This document shows positions 1 to 8,342 of a DNA stretch of 64,000 nucleotides, one piece after another. The stretch covers positions 682,001 through 746,000 of the forward strand of contig NZ_CP135275.1 of NCBI RefSeq assembly GCF_032302195.1, read 5' to 3'. Under the pieces are notes generated by a model, which did not search any database, had not been told where the DNA came from, and saw only the letters and a program-made list of their open reading frames with translations. The stretch is from Paenibacillus sp. MMS20-IR301 (GTDB lineage Bacteria; Bacillota; Bacilli; Paenibacillales; Paenibacillaceae). A program made the translations under genes and the position numbers. Position 1 is the stretch's first letter. The number at the start of each line of letters is the position of its first letter.

Positions 1-2
1 AA

Positions 3-101
3 GTAAACATGAATCCTGACCCGTATATTTTCAATCAGCTGAAGGATAAATCCATGTACCGCAGAGTCATGAGATACCGGCGGCTTGGCCTCACGAAATG
101 A
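3..101 (+). CDS. possible C-terminal end of a gene entering from the left
   Basis: An open frame runs in from the left edge and stops at 99-101. It encodes a basic, Tyr/Arg-rich tail ending in RYRRLGLTK. I do not recognise the family. An internal ATG at 9 would give only 30 residues and has no clear ribosome site, so a partial gene or chance frame are both possible. Confidence 0.25.
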   Translation, partial: VNMNPDPYIFNQLKDKSMYRRVMRYRRLGLTK

Positions 102-278
102 GTCTCGGCGCATACTCGCAGGCTTGCCCGGCTGGGCAGGTCTTTATTTAATTGTGCACCCGTGTGTATGAACCAGTTTGTTTCACACAAGTGACTCTAA
201 GCTGCAGGCCGCCTCTATAGCTAAATACCGCTGCTTTATAGTAAAATTAGATAAATTTACTTACCGAGGAGCTGTCCC
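102..278. other. intergenic, no feature recognised
   Basis: No convincing frame, terminator or repeat is visible between the left-edge frame and the fabZ remnant. Just before the remnant, GAGGAG near 266-271 is a good ribosome site, so the remnant's translation start has survived. Confidence 0.5.
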
Positions 279-508
279 ATGCTGGACATAATCAGATCAA
301 AGCACGCATTCCCCACCGGTATCCGCTTTTGCTGGTCGACCGGATCACCGGGCAAGAAGAGGGGAAGCGGGCAACGGGAATCAAGAATGTGAGTATCGGC
401 GAGCCGTATATGACCGGGCATTTCCCCGGCTATCCGGTGATGCCGGGTGTATTAATCGTTGAAGCCCTGTGCAGTGCGGAGATAATGTTCGCTTTCAGCG
501 GGCAATAA
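279..508 (+). pseudogene. fabZ: fabZ remnant (3-hydroxyacyl-ACP dehydratase), frameshifted and truncated
   Basis: FabZ dehydrates 3-hydroxyacyl-ACP in type II fatty-acid synthesis. The ATG at 279 reads MLDI; one base is then missing, and the adjacent frame continues with the family sequence [12 protein letters not shown], the catalytic-His loop [11 protein letters not shown] and the catalytic-Glu helix VLIVEAL, before a stop at 506. The zero frame stops after about 37 codons. The total of about 75 residues is roughly half of a usual ~140-residue FabZ: the hot-dog central helix and C-terminal strands are gone. It is presumably a decayed extra copy, with a functional fabZ elsewhere. The identification is strong because both active-site motifs are present; non-function is inferred from the frameshift plus truncation. 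Confidence 0.85.
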
Positions 509-550
509 CGGGCGGAAAAGGCGGCTGAATAAAAATCATGATAATAAGTG

Positions 551-602
551 TTGTATTTAAAACGGTTTCATGCTATTTTATAAACTATAAAAACGTTTTT
601 AT
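551..602 (+). promoter_or_regulatory. promoter with two LacI-type operators upstream of the 620 regulator
   Basis: TTGTAT (551-556) and TATTTT (574-579) are spaced 17 bp. A pseudo-palindrome AAAACGGTTTCA (559-570) lies between them, and a perfect 16-bp palindrome ATAAAAACGTTTTTAT (587-602) follows. CG-centred palindromes of this kind are typical LacI-family operators; placement implies autorepression of the regulator at 620. Confidence 0.7.
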
Positions 603-619
603 TACAGAGGAACATTGAT

Positions 620-1639
620 ATGGCAAAGATAACAATCAAAGATGTGGCCAGAGAAGCGGGCGTCTCCATCTCCACCGTCTCCAACGCCTTGAATGATGTG
701 GATGTGCTGAACCCGGAGACCAAATCCCATGTGCTGAAGGTGGCCCAGCGCCTCAATTATGTTCCGAACCTGAACGGCAAGCTGCTGAAGTCCGGTACGA
801 CTAAGATGCTGGGATTCTTCACAACAAGCGTGACCGGTCCATACTTCTACAAGCTGGTAGAATCCATGGCCCGGCAATGTGACCGTCTGGGCTACGGCCT
901 GAATGTCTTTGTCACCAAGGACAAACAGGTAATTATGAGCAACATTCTGGGGCGGCGCGTGGACGGCGTCATTATCTACGAAGAGCTGGGCATCGACGAG
1001 CATGATATTGCCGCAATGAGTAAGGACAAGATTAAGGCGGTATTCCTGGACCGGGTGCTGGAGAACGAAGGCATGGGCAGCATTATTTTTGATTCTTACG
1101 AAGCAGGGTATGAGGCTACGAAATATTTGATCGGCCTCGGGCATAAGCGGATTGCCTATATCTCCGGTGTGGACACGATGTTCGACAGCGTGCAGCGGCA
1201 GGAGGGGTATCTTGCGGCGCTCCGCCAATATCAGCTTCCTGTGGATGAGGATTATATCCTCCAGGGGTATTTCGAGGAAGACAGCACCTATAATGCCGTA
1301 AAGTCCTTTATCCGCGTACATCCCGAGAAATTGCCGGATGCCTTCCTGGCCGGTAATGATATCAGTGCGATCGGCTGTATTCAGGCGCTGAAGAGCTACG
1401 GTTATGAGGTTCCGCAGGATGTCAGCGTAATGGGCTTTGACGATATTGATATCGCCCCGTACTATTCTCCGCCGCTTACAACTGTAAGGAACCAGATTGC
1501 AAGACAGGGCATGCTGGCCATCGATCATCTGGTCCGTATGATTCAGGACAAAGAGCAGGGTGCTGTGCAGAAATTGCAGGGTGAACTTGTGGTAAGAGGC
1601 TCAAGCCATGTGAAGCTGGACCGGAATGATCGCCCATAG
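620..1639 (+). CDS. LacI-family transcriptional regulator of the downstream sugar importer
   Basis: A 339-residue DNA-binding repressor/activator of normal LacI length. The N-terminal helix-turn-helix and hinge are at about residues 4-55 (TIKDVAREAGVSISTVSNAL), followed by a periplasmic-binding-like effector domain to about 330 with the usual IIFDSYEAGYEATKYLI, GHKRIAYISG and VMGFDDIDIAPY segments. Start is ATG at 620 after AGAGG. It precedes an ABC sugar importer and a GH30 glycosidase, and the palindrome in front of it recurs perfectly before the first permease gene (1732-1749), so it most likely senses the imported sugar and controls both units. The effector is not identifiable from sequence; a beta-glucoside-derived sugar is a guess from the GH30 neighbour. 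Confidence 0.92.
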   Translation: MAKITIKDVAREAGVSISTVSNALNDVDVLNPETKSHVLKVAQRLNYVPNLNGKLLKSGTTKMLGFFTTSVTGPYFYKLVESMARQCDRLGYGLNVFVTKDKQVIMSNILGRRVDGVIIYEELGIDEHDIAAMSKDKIKAVFLDRVLENEGMGSIIFDSYEAGYEATKYLIGLGHKRIAYISGVDTMFDSVQRQEGYLAALRQYQLPVDEDYILQGYFEEDSTYNAVKSFIRVHPEKLPDAFLAGNDISAIGCIQALKSYGYEVPQDVSVMGFDDIDIAPYYSPPLTTVRNQIARQGMLAIDHLVRMIQDKEQGAVQKLQGELVVRGSSHVKLDRNDRP

Positions 1640-1731
1640 AGAGCAGAAGTGATCATTTTGAAATATAAGCTGTTTCCGCCGGGTCTGTTTTATAAATATA
1701 ATCATAGCAGGGGGGCTTTTTTTTGCGCAGA

Positions 1732-1749
1732 AATAAAAACGTTTTTATT
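1732..1749. promoter_or_regulatory. perfect 18-bp LacI-type operator before the ABC importer
   Basis: AATAAAAACGTTTTTATT is a perfect palindrome that contains the whole 16-bp palindrome found at 587-602. It lies 43 bp before the first permease start, so the 620 regulator very probably binds here. Confidence 0.75.
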
Positions 1750-1791
1750 GATTTAGAGATCTGAATTTCTTGATTTGGAGGGGAGAATAAC

Positions 1792-2772
1792 GTGAACAAA
1801 ACAGCTGTAGCATCATCCGCCGCAATTCCGCCGGCCCGCAAGAAGCCGGTCTCGCAAAGGGTGAAGGAGTTCATCAGGGATTACAAAAGGCAGTGGGAGA
1901 TTCAGTCCATGGTGCTGCCGGGCATTATTTTTATGATTATATTCTGCTACATACCGATCTACGGCTTAAGTATTGCCTTCAAAAATTACACTGTCATCGA
2001 CACGCTGTCCTCCGCACCCTGGGTCGGGCTTGAGAACTTCAAAATCATTATGTCCGATGAATATTTCTGGGATGCGGTCGTAAATACGCTGGGCATCAGC
2101 TTCCTGAAGCTGGCGGTCGGGTTCGTCATTCCAATTATACTGGCGATAATGATCTACGAGCTGAACATGGGCCGGTTCAAAAAATTCGTCCAGACCATCT
2201 CCTATCTGCCGCATTTTCTCTCCTGGATCGTGCTCGGCGGAATGCTGATTACCTGGTTCTCGACCTCGGGACTGTTCAATGAGCTGCTGCTGAATCTCGG
2301 GCTGATCTCGAAGCCGTCCAACATTCTGCTCGATTCCGGCAAGTACTGGTGGATCGCCACATTGTCCGATATCTGGAAAGAGGCCGGCTGGGGAACGATT
2401 CTGTACCTTGCCATCATGTCAAAGATCGATCCGACCTATTATGAAGCTGCCAAGATCGACGGGGCCAGCCGGCTCCGCCAAATCTGGAACATCACGCTTC
2501 CGAACATGAAGTCGATTATCAGCCTGAATCTGATCCTGACTGTAAGCGGTTTACTTGGCTCCAATCTCGATCAGACGCTGGTGCTCATGAACTCGCAGAA
2601 CCGGGCCAGAGCCGAGGTCATCAACTCGTATGTATACCGGATGGGGATGACGCAAGGCGACTTCTCCTACGCGACTGCCGTAGGTCTCGGAGTCTCTATC
2701 GTTTCGGTAATCCTGCTGGTCACGGCCAACTCCATCACCAGCAAATTGAATGATAATCAATCCGTGTTATAA
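1792..2772 (+). CDS. ABC sugar importer permease, LplB type
   Basis: A 326-residue inner-membrane permease of the binding-protein-dependent transport superfamily, carbohydrate (CUT1) class. About six membrane segments are visible, the first near residues 40-62. The cytoplasmic EAA loop is present as YEAAKIDGASRLRQIWNITLP near residue 215, the contact for the ATPase. Start is GTG at 1792 after GGAGGGG. It pairs with the permease at 2788 and the lipoprotein at 3762. No ATPase gene is in the cluster, so a shared MsmX-type ATPase encoded elsewhere is expected, as is common for this importer class. The sugar is not evident from sequence. Confidence 0.93.
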   Translation: MNKTAVASSAAIPPARKKPVSQRVKEFIRDYKRQWEIQSMVLPGIIFMIIFCYIPIYGLSIAFKNYTVIDTLSSAPWVGLENFKIIMSDEYFWDAVVNTLGISFLKLAVGFVIPIILAIMIYELNMGRFKKFVQTISYLPHFLSWIVLGGMLITWFSTSGLFNELLLNLGLISKPSNILLDSGKYWWIATLSDIWKEAGWGTILYLAIMSKIDPTYYEAAKIDGASRLRQIWNITLPNMKSIISLNLILTVSGLLGSNLDQTLVLMNSQNRARAEVINSYVYRMGMTQGDFSYATAVGLGVSIVSVILLVTANSITSKLNDNQSVL

Positions 2773-2787
2773 AGGGAGGCAGCTGCT

Positions 2788-3675
2788 GTGAACCGAAAGG
2801 TGGTTAAAGAAGATATCGACAGCCGGATCTTTGACGCCGTCAATATGATTTTGCTGGTCATCTTCATGGTCATTATTCTCGTTCCGCTATGGAACGTTAT
2901 CATTTCATCGTTAAGCTCAGGCAAGGCGCTTGCCGAGGGCGGATTCATCTTCTGGTCCAAAGAATTCTCACTGGAGAATTACCGTGCCGTCTTTAATGAC
3001 AGCAGCATCGGGCAGTCGTTCCTGGTCTCGGTCTCCAAAACCTTCGTCGGGGTATTCACCCATGTATTCTTTTGCGCAATGATCGGTTACGGTCTCAGTA
3101 AAAGGGATATCCGCGGCCGCAAGCTGTATGTGGCGATGGGCGTCATTACGATGTTCTTTTCCGGCGGGATGATTCCGACTTACCTGCTGATCAAATCGCT
3201 CGGGCTGCTGAACAGCTTCTGGGTGTACATTATTCCAGCCTTATTCAGCTATTACGACGTTGTCATTCTGATGAACTTTTTCCGGAACGTACCGGATTCG
3301 CTTGAAGAGTCGGCCAAAATCGACGGTGCAGGCGACTGGCATATTTTCCTGAAAATCTTCATTCCGCTCTCCATGCCCGCTATGGCGACAATCGCCCTGT
3401 TCAACGGAGTGGGGCAATGGAACGACTTCATGACAACCAAACTATATATCACCAATCAGGCGCTGTACCCGCTGCAAATGAAGCTGTATGAGATTATCGT
3501 GCAGTCACAGACCCAGTCGATGCAGAACATCGGGGGCTCCGCCGTAATTGAAACCACCACCAAAGGGGTTCAACTAGCTACGATTGTCATTACCACCCTG
3601 CCGATCGTTGCGATGTATCCAATTCTGCAAAGGTACTTTATCTCCGGCATGATGATGGGGGCGGTCAAAGAGTAG
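2788..3675 (+). CDS. ABC sugar importer permease, YtcP type
   Basis: A 295-residue second permease of the same importer, 15 bp after the first. It has about six membrane helices (first near residues 22-44) and the EAA loop EESAKIDGAGDWHIFLKIFIP near residue 172. The C-terminus GMMMGAVKE is typical of the YtcP/AraQ-like partner. Start is GTG at 2788 after AGGGAGG. It should form the transmembrane heterodimer with the 1792 product. Confidence 0.93.
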   Translation: MNRKVVKEDIDSRIFDAVNMILLVIFMVIILVPLWNVIISSLSSGKALAEGGFIFWSKEFSLENYRAVFNDSSIGQSFLVSVSKTFVGVFTHVFFCAMIGYGLSKRDIRGRKLYVAMGVITMFFSGGMIPTYLLIKSLGLLNSFWVYIIPALFSYYDVVILMNFFRNVPDSLEESAKIDGAGDWHIFLKIFIPLSMPAMATIALFNGVGQWNDFMTTKLYITNQALYPLQMKLYEIIVQSQTQSMQNIGGSAVIETTTKGVQLATIVITTLPIVAMYPILQRYFISGMMMGAVKE

Positions 3676-3723
3676 GGAAGAGGGGGATTGGCATGCTTTG
3701 AATTTGTGGACTTATTCATTTTC

Positions 3724-3735
3724 GAAACCGGTTTC
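3724..3735. promoter_or_regulatory. 12-bp LacI-type palindrome before the binding-protein gene
   Basis: GAAACCGGTTTC is a perfect 12-bp palindrome 26 bp before the lipoprotein start. It shares the AAAC/GTTT arms of the operators at 559, 587 and 1732 but has a CCGG centre, so the 620 regulator or another LacI-family protein could bind it. Confidence 0.5.
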
Positions 3736-3761
3736 TAATTAATTATTCGGGAGGTCAAACA

Positions 3762-5405
3762 ATGATGAAGATGAGAAAAGTGTTAGGAAAGCAGGTCGCC
3801 AAGCTCGCGCTGCTGACGATGGCGGCTATGCTGGCGGTTGCCGGCTGCAGCTCAAACGGGGGCGGCTCCAAGAAAACAGGTGATGTTTCGATTGAGAACC
3901 GCTACACAGTGGACCCGGAAACTCCGGCCTGGCAGCTGGATAAGAAGGAAGAGACAACCGAGCTAACCTGGTATGTCAATGCGGACTGGTGGAATACAGA
4001 CTTCGGCAAGGATGTCGTGACCAAGAAGATCAAAGAGGACTTGAACATCAACATCAAGTTTATTACAGGTGATGACACGAAGCTGAATACCTTCTTTGCC
4101 GGCGGTGATATGCCTGACCTGCTGACGATCTTCGACTCGAACTCTCCGGTGGTGCAGAAGGCGGCTACCTGGGCGCTTCCGCTGAACGATCTGGCTGAGA
4201 AATATGATCCGTATTTCAATAAGGTGGCTGCTGCCGATACATTGAACTGGTTCCAGCTGAAAGACGGCAAAACCTATGGCTATCCTAACTATTCCAATAC
4301 ACAGGCTGATTATGACAGCGGTAACATTCCGGCTAAAACGGCTTTTGTCATCCGCAAGGATGTCTATGAAGCGCTGGGCAGCCCGTCCTTCGGGACTCCG
4401 GAAGAGTTCAAGAGCACGATGAATCTGATCAAAACCAAGTTCCCGGACATGATTCCCTTCGGCTTCAACTCCATCGGGGAGGGTACAGGCTCGCTTGGTG
4501 ATGTGCTGCAGGATTTCATCGGCGTTCCGCTTGAATCGGCAGACGGCAAGTTCTACAACCGCAATCTGGATGAGGATTATCTGACCTGGCTCCGGACGCT
4601 GAATGCCGTATACCGGGGCGGGGCAATCAGTGATGACAGCTTCGCCGACGACGGAACAGGCTTCGAGGAAAAGGTGAAGTCCGGAAAATATGCTACAATG
4701 CTGCTCGACGGGACACCACAGCAGGGCGGTAATCTGCAGATCTTCATGAGTGCCAATCCCGGAAAAGAATATATTGCTATTGACGGGCCGCAAAGTACTG
4801 CAGGCCATCAGCCGACCCTGAACCAGTCCGGGATTACCGGCTGGATGATCAGCTATATCACCAAAGATTGCAAGGACCCGGCCAAAGCGATTCAAATCTT
4901 CACCTACCTGCTCAGCGAAGAAGGGCAGAAGCTGATGAACTACGGGATTGAGGGCGAGACCTACAAGGCAAACAGCGACGGCACGGTTGAGCTGCTTCCG
5001 GAAGTGAAGGATCTGCAATTGAACAATGCAGATAAGTTCAAGAAGGACTACCGGATGGGTGAATTTATGTTCTTCGGCCATGACCGCCACAAAGCGCTCA
5101 GCAAGGATGCTTTCCCTGAGTCCATCAAGCAGATGCAAGAATGGGGCAAGGGCAAGCTGAAGCCGCACTTCATTCTGGAGAATATCAACCCGGATCAGGG
5201 TACAGCGGAAGCCCGCGGCCTGACAGCGATTAATACGAACTGGAATACCACGCTGGTGAGCATGATCCGCTCCAAGGATGATGCAGCCTTCGACAGTACC
5301 TTGGCAGACTACAAAGCCTTCCTGGAGAAAAACAGTTGGGATAAGATCGTAGAAATCCGCAGCGGGAAGATGAAAGCCAACAAAGAGAAGCTGGGCATTC
5401 AATAA
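3762..5405 (+). CDS. sugar-binding lipoprotein of the ABC importer
   Basis: A 547-residue extracellular solute-binding protein. A signal peptide with a lipobox ending VAGC anchors it by the lipidated Cys near residue 29. The mature part begins with a Ser/Gly/Lys-rich linker and then a large family-1 binding-protein fold, with typical segments such as ADWWNTDFGKDVVTKKI and FFAGGDMPDLLT. The length is that of LplA-like proteins rather than the shorter MalE type. Start is ATG at 3762 after GGGAGG (an alternative ATG follows at 3765). It delivers the sugar to the permeases at 1792 and 2788. Specificity is not readable from the sequence. Confidence 0.92.
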   Translation: MMKMRKVLGKQVAKLALLTMAAMLAVAGCSSNGGGSKKTGDVSIENRYTVDPETPAWQLDKKEETTELTWYVNADWWNTDFGKDVVTKKIKEDLNINIKFITGDDTKLNTFFAGGDMPDLLTIFDSNSPVVQKAATWALPLNDLAEKYDPYFNKVAAADTLNWFQLKDGKTYGYPNYSNTQADYDSGNIPAKTAFVIRKDVYEALGSPSFGTPEEFKSTMNLIKTKFPDMIPFGFNSIGEGTGSLGDVLQDFIGVPLESADGKFYNRNLDEDYLTWLRTLNAVYRGGAISDDSFADDGTGFEEKVKSGKYATMLLDGTPQQGGNLQIFMSANPGKEYIAIDGPQSTAGHQPTLNQSGITGWMISYITKDCKDPAKAIQIFTYLLSEEGQKLMNYGIEGETYKANSDGTVELLPEVKDLQLNNADKFKKDYRMGEFMFFGHDRHKALSKDAFPESIKQMQEWGKGKLKPHFILENINPDQGTAEARGLTAINTNWNTTLVSMIRSKDDAAFDSTLADYKAFLEKNSWDKIVEIRSGKMKANKEKLGIQ

Positions 5406-5412
5406 GCAAGGC

Positions 5413-5438
5413 GAAGGGGGCCGCTTTGGGCCCCTCTT
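5413..5438 (+). terminator. GC-rich hairpin between importer and GH30 gene
   Basis: GAAGGGGGCC pairs with GGCCCCTCTTC (one bulge). There is no T-tract after it, so it probably protects the upstream mRNA or partly attenuates transcription into the glycosidase gene rather than ending it. Confidence 0.5.
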
Positions 5439-5473
5439 CTGTATTTCAATCCAGAATAACGGAGGGATAAAGT

Positions 5474-6823
5474 ATGCCGGAAATTAGCTTTTACCAGTCA
5501 ACAGGAGAAGACGCGCTCTTTGTGGAGCAGTCCGCAGCTCAGCTGCCGCAGACAGCCTCCGGAGAAGTGACTGTTACAGTTGCTATCGATGCTGATAAGA
5601 CATTTCAGGAAATGGACGGGTTCGGGGCATCCTTCACGGACTCGGCAGCTTACCTGATCCATCAGGTGCTGGATGAGCAGCAGAGGACAGAAGTGATGCA
5701 GAGGCTGTTCCATCCGCAGGAAGGCATCGGCTTGTCGGTGCTCCGCAGTCCCATGGGGGCATCGGATTACGCCAGAACCATCTACAGCTACAGCGATTTG
5801 CCCGAAGGTGAGACTGATCCGGAGTTAAGCAGGTTCTCTGTCCGCCATGATGAAGCGGACATTATTCCATTGCTGCAGCAGGCGCTGACGCTTAATCCGG
5901 AGATTAAGCTGATGGCTTCGCCCTGGAGTGCACCGGGCTGGATGAAGACGGGCGGCTCGATGATTGCCGGGCAACTGAAGCCGGAGTACTATGGGGTCTA
6001 TGCGGATTATTTCGTCCGTTATATCCAGGCTTATGCGGCGCACGGACTGGCTACTTATGCGGTTACCCCGCAGAATGAACCGCTCTATGAGCCGCATCAC
6101 TATCCGAGCATGCTGATGCTCCCGGAGCAGCAGCAGGAATTCATTCGTGAGTATCTGAAGCCGGCTTTGAAGCAGCACGGGCTTGAGCCCAAAATCCTCT
6201 GCTACGATCATAACTGGGACCGTCCGGATTATCCGCTATCCGTGCTGGAAGCGGCTGCAGCTGATGTGGACGGGGTCGCCTGGCACTGGTACGGCGGCGC
6301 ACCGGCAGCCCAGTCGCAGGTGCTGGCAGCTTACCCGGATAAGGAAGTACACTTCACCGAGGGCTCGGGCGGGGAATGGATTCCGCCGTTCGAGCAGGCG
6401 TTCTCCAATGTGATGCGCACAGGCATCGAGATTCTGCGGAATCACAGCAAATCGTTCGTGCTGTGGAATATGGCGCTTGATGAACAGAACGGGCCTGCGG
6501 TTCCCGGCTTCGGCAAGAGCACCTGCCGCGGGGTAGTGACCGTTAACCAGCAGACTAAGGAGCTTACGTATACTCTGGATTATTACGCACTGGCCCATTT
6601 CAGCAAAGTGATCCGGCCGCAGGCACTGCGCCTTGGAGCTGATTCCGACAGCGGGCAGGTCCGTACGGTCGCCTTCCGCAACCCGGACGGCTCGGTTGCG
6701 GCTGTATTGTTCAACGACGGAGAGACAGAAGAGACGGTAGCCGTCCAATTGCAGGGGGAAGAGGTACTGACCTTTGCCATGGCTGCGAAAAGCGCGGTGT
6801 CACTGAGGGTGAACGGAGTATAG
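5474..6823 (+). CDS. intracellular glycoside hydrolase family 30
   Basis: A 449-residue retaining beta-glycosidase (glucosylceramidase clan). The TIM barrel starts with DGFGASFTDSAAY (res. 48-60) and includes GLSVLRSPMGASDY and ASPWSAPGWMK. The acid/base is Glu202 in TPQNEP and the nucleophile Glu296 in HFTEGSGGEW; a C-terminal beta-domain ends the protein. No signal peptide is visible, so it acts in the cytoplasm on a sugar brought in by the adjacent importer, probably a beta-linked gluco-oligosaccharide. Start is ATG at 5474 after GGAGGG. Family assignment is firm; beta-glucosidase, beta-xylosidase or endo-1,6-glucanase activity cannot be separated here. Confidence 0.92.
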   Translation: MPEISFYQSTGEDALFVEQSAAQLPQTASGEVTVTVAIDADKTFQEMDGFGASFTDSAAYLIHQVLDEQQRTEVMQRLFHPQEGIGLSVLRSPMGASDYARTIYSYSDLPEGETDPELSRFSVRHDEADIIPLLQQALTLNPEIKLMASPWSAPGWMKTGGSMIAGQLKPEYYGVYADYFVRYIQAYAAHGLATYAVTPQNEPLYEPHHYPSMLMLPEQQQEFIREYLKPALKQHGLEPKILCYDHNWDRPDYPLSVLEAAAADVDGVAWHWYGGAPAAQSQVLAAYPDKEVHFTEGSGGEWIPPFEQAFSNVMRTGIEILRNHSKSFVLWNMALDEQNGPAVPGFGKSTCRGVVTVNQQTKELTYTLDYYALAHFSKVIRPQALRLGADSDSGQVRTVAFRNPDGSVAAVLFNDGETEETVAVQLQGEEVLTFAMAAKSAVSLRVNGV

Positions 6824-6866
6824 AGAAATGGAGCAGTTGAAGAGACGAATCACTTTATAACACAAT

Positions 6867-6912
6867 AGGCGTCCCGCAGACCATCAGAGGTGGCTGCCCG
6901 GGACGCCTTTTT
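6867..6912 (+). terminator. Rho-independent terminator after the GH30 operon
   Basis: A 10-bp stem, AGGCGTCCCG (6867-6876) with CGGGACGCCT (6899-6908), is followed by a T-run. The opposite-strand lipoprotein gene ends just beyond it and may use the same stem. Confidence 0.88.
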
Positions 6913-6928
6913 GCACTTAAATCTGAAG

Positions 6929-7936
6929 CTATTTGCTGACCTGGCTGTTAAAAATAGTGGCGATCTCATCCAGCAGCCTGTCCAGCGTAACCGGATCATC
7001 GAAATTATACTTGCTGTCGAACGTGTAGACCCGGCCTTCCTTAACCGCAGGAATGGCCTTCCAGAGTCCGCTGTTCATTAGAGTTGCCTGTCTTGCAGCC
7101 GTCTCGGTGCTGGTATCGGTCAGGAGGAACAGGTGAGTGCCCATGTACTCCGGCAGCACCTCGTCGGAGATGCTGGCAAACCGTTCATCGGCATCAATCA
7201 GCTTTTGCACACCTGCAGTAGGCGTGAAGCCAAGCTGTCCGTACAGTGTCTCGTTCAGACCCTTACCGCCCATGACGTACAGATCAGAGCCCAGAACCAG
7301 CAGGGAGGCAGCGGACTCGCCTTCCGTTAAATTCAGCTGCGCTTTCACGGAGGCCACCTTTGCCTTATAGTTGCTGAACCAGGTATCGGCTTCTGCCGTG
7401 CGCCCGAACAGCTCAGCTAACTGCCGGACACGCTCCTCCGTCGGGAAGGTTCCGTCAAGGCCCACCACTACCGTGGGTGCAATCTGGCTCAGTGCTTCAA
7501 TCCCCGTCTCATCCCAGTCATCAAAGATAATCAGATCCGGTGATAAGGACAGGATCTTCTCCGGGGAGAACGGATATCCGACATCCTCGATGCCTTCAAG
7601 CAGATCCGGATAGGCAACCTGTGTGCCGATGACACTTAGCGTAGCTCCGGCAGGCTTCACTCCGAGGGCGAGGAGGTCGCCGGGGTTGCTGCCTACATAT
7701 ACAATCGTTTGCGGCTCGGTAGGAATTTCAACCTCACGATTCTTGTAATCCGTGTACATCCGTGTTGTGGCCGCAGCCGGCTCTGATGCCGCCGGACTGG
7801 CCGCAGGCACCACGGTTGCCGCTGCAGTAGCGGCTGGAGCAGCATTGTTCCGGTTATTCGCCTGGCCGCAGGAGGCCAAGATTAGCGTGAAGAGGAGCAG
7901 GGTGAGCGGAAGAAGAAACTTTTTTGTGCTTGGCAT
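6929..7936 (-). CDS. iron-siderophore-binding lipoprotein (FecB/FhuD-like)
   Basis: A 335-residue ABC substrate-binding lipoprotein of the siderophore/cobalamin class. It has a signal peptide with lipobox LASC, an Ala-rich linker, then the two-lobed fold joined by a long helix, with the hallmark EPQTIVYVGSNPGDLLALGVKPAG and SPDLIIFDDW. I chose the ATG at 7936 because AAAGGAG precedes it and the signal peptide starts there; the frame stays open upstream but has no ribosome site. No permease or ATPase is adjacent, so it must work with a transporter encoded elsewhere. The only promoter with a Fur box in this orientation is at 11902-11964, now behind two IS copies. The ligand is presumably a ferric siderophore. 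Confidence 0.9.
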   Translation of the reverse strand: MPSTKKFLLPLTLLLFTLILASCGQANNRNNAAPAATAAATVVPAASPAASEPAAATTRMYTDYKNREVEIPTEPQTIVYVGSNPGDLLALGVKPAGATLSVIGTQVAYPDLLEGIEDVGYPFSPEKILSLSPDLIIFDDWDETGIEALSQIAPTVVVGLDGTFPTEERVRQLAELFGRTAEADTWFSNYKAKVASVKAQLNLTEGESAASLLVLGSDLYVMGGKGLNETLYGQLGFTPTAGVQKLIDADERFASISDEVLPEYMGTHLFLLTDTSTETAARQATLMNSGLWKAIPAVKEGRVYTFDSKYNFDDPVTLDRLLDEIATIFNSQVSK

Positions 7937-8218
7937 GGTGACGCTCCTTTTGGATGATTTGTATTTGTGCAGAATCTGTTTGCTGGTGGCGCAATTACCC
8001 ATTTACCGGCCTGCTTGAGCGGATCATACCGCCAGGCGCTGGGACATTTTACCGTTACAGACATGGTAGACCTTATTTCTTCCCGAACCCCGCTATTTCA
8101 CATGCTAACGGACACCAGTGCACTTATGTAAGAGAATTCGGCCCCGAAACTGCAGGTGGAGCAGTAATAAGGTCTCTGAGGTCCGTTAGCTCCCACAAAC
8201 AGGCTGTTTGGAGAAAAT
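7937..8218. repeat. interrupted '2+2' palindromic ~50-bp repeat array (left part)
   Basis: Two reversed units start near 8053 and 8104 (GCTAACGGAC...CTTAT form, about 51 bp apart). One complete forward unit is at 8165-8190 (TAATAAGG...GTCCGTTAGC), a 24-bp spacer at 8191-8214, then the first four bases AAAT (8215-8218) of a second forward unit. The rest of that unit lies beyond the IS pair at 11697-11718. A 7-bp stem hairpin CAAACAG-G-CTGTTTG sits in the spacer at 8196-8210. No gene is visible in 7937-8218. Confidence 0.75.
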
Positions 8219-8342
8219 AGTTATCATGAACGAAACCGACATCGCAATTTGTTTATCTCGTAGGTTAAATTGGAAATCCTAAGAGTGAATGGCTCAAAGA
8301 TCCCAATTCAGAGCTAACAAACAAAAAGGAGTCGGTTTACTA

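Noticed and set aside
3963..5402. Long open frame (about 480 codons) antisense to the sugar-binding lipoprotein gene
   Set aside because: It mirrors the codon pattern of a clear lipoprotein gene, has no ribosome site and no recognisable domain.
7950..8064. Cobalamin riboswitch before the siderophore/cobalamin-type binding protein
   Set aside because: I looked for the B12-box and the conserved GCC...CCC core and found neither; the Fur-box promoter fits an iron role.
7882..8064. 60-codon minus-strand frame overlapping the start of the siderophore lipoprotein
   Set aside because: It overlaps the lipoprotein signal-peptide region in another frame and has no motif or clear ribosome site.
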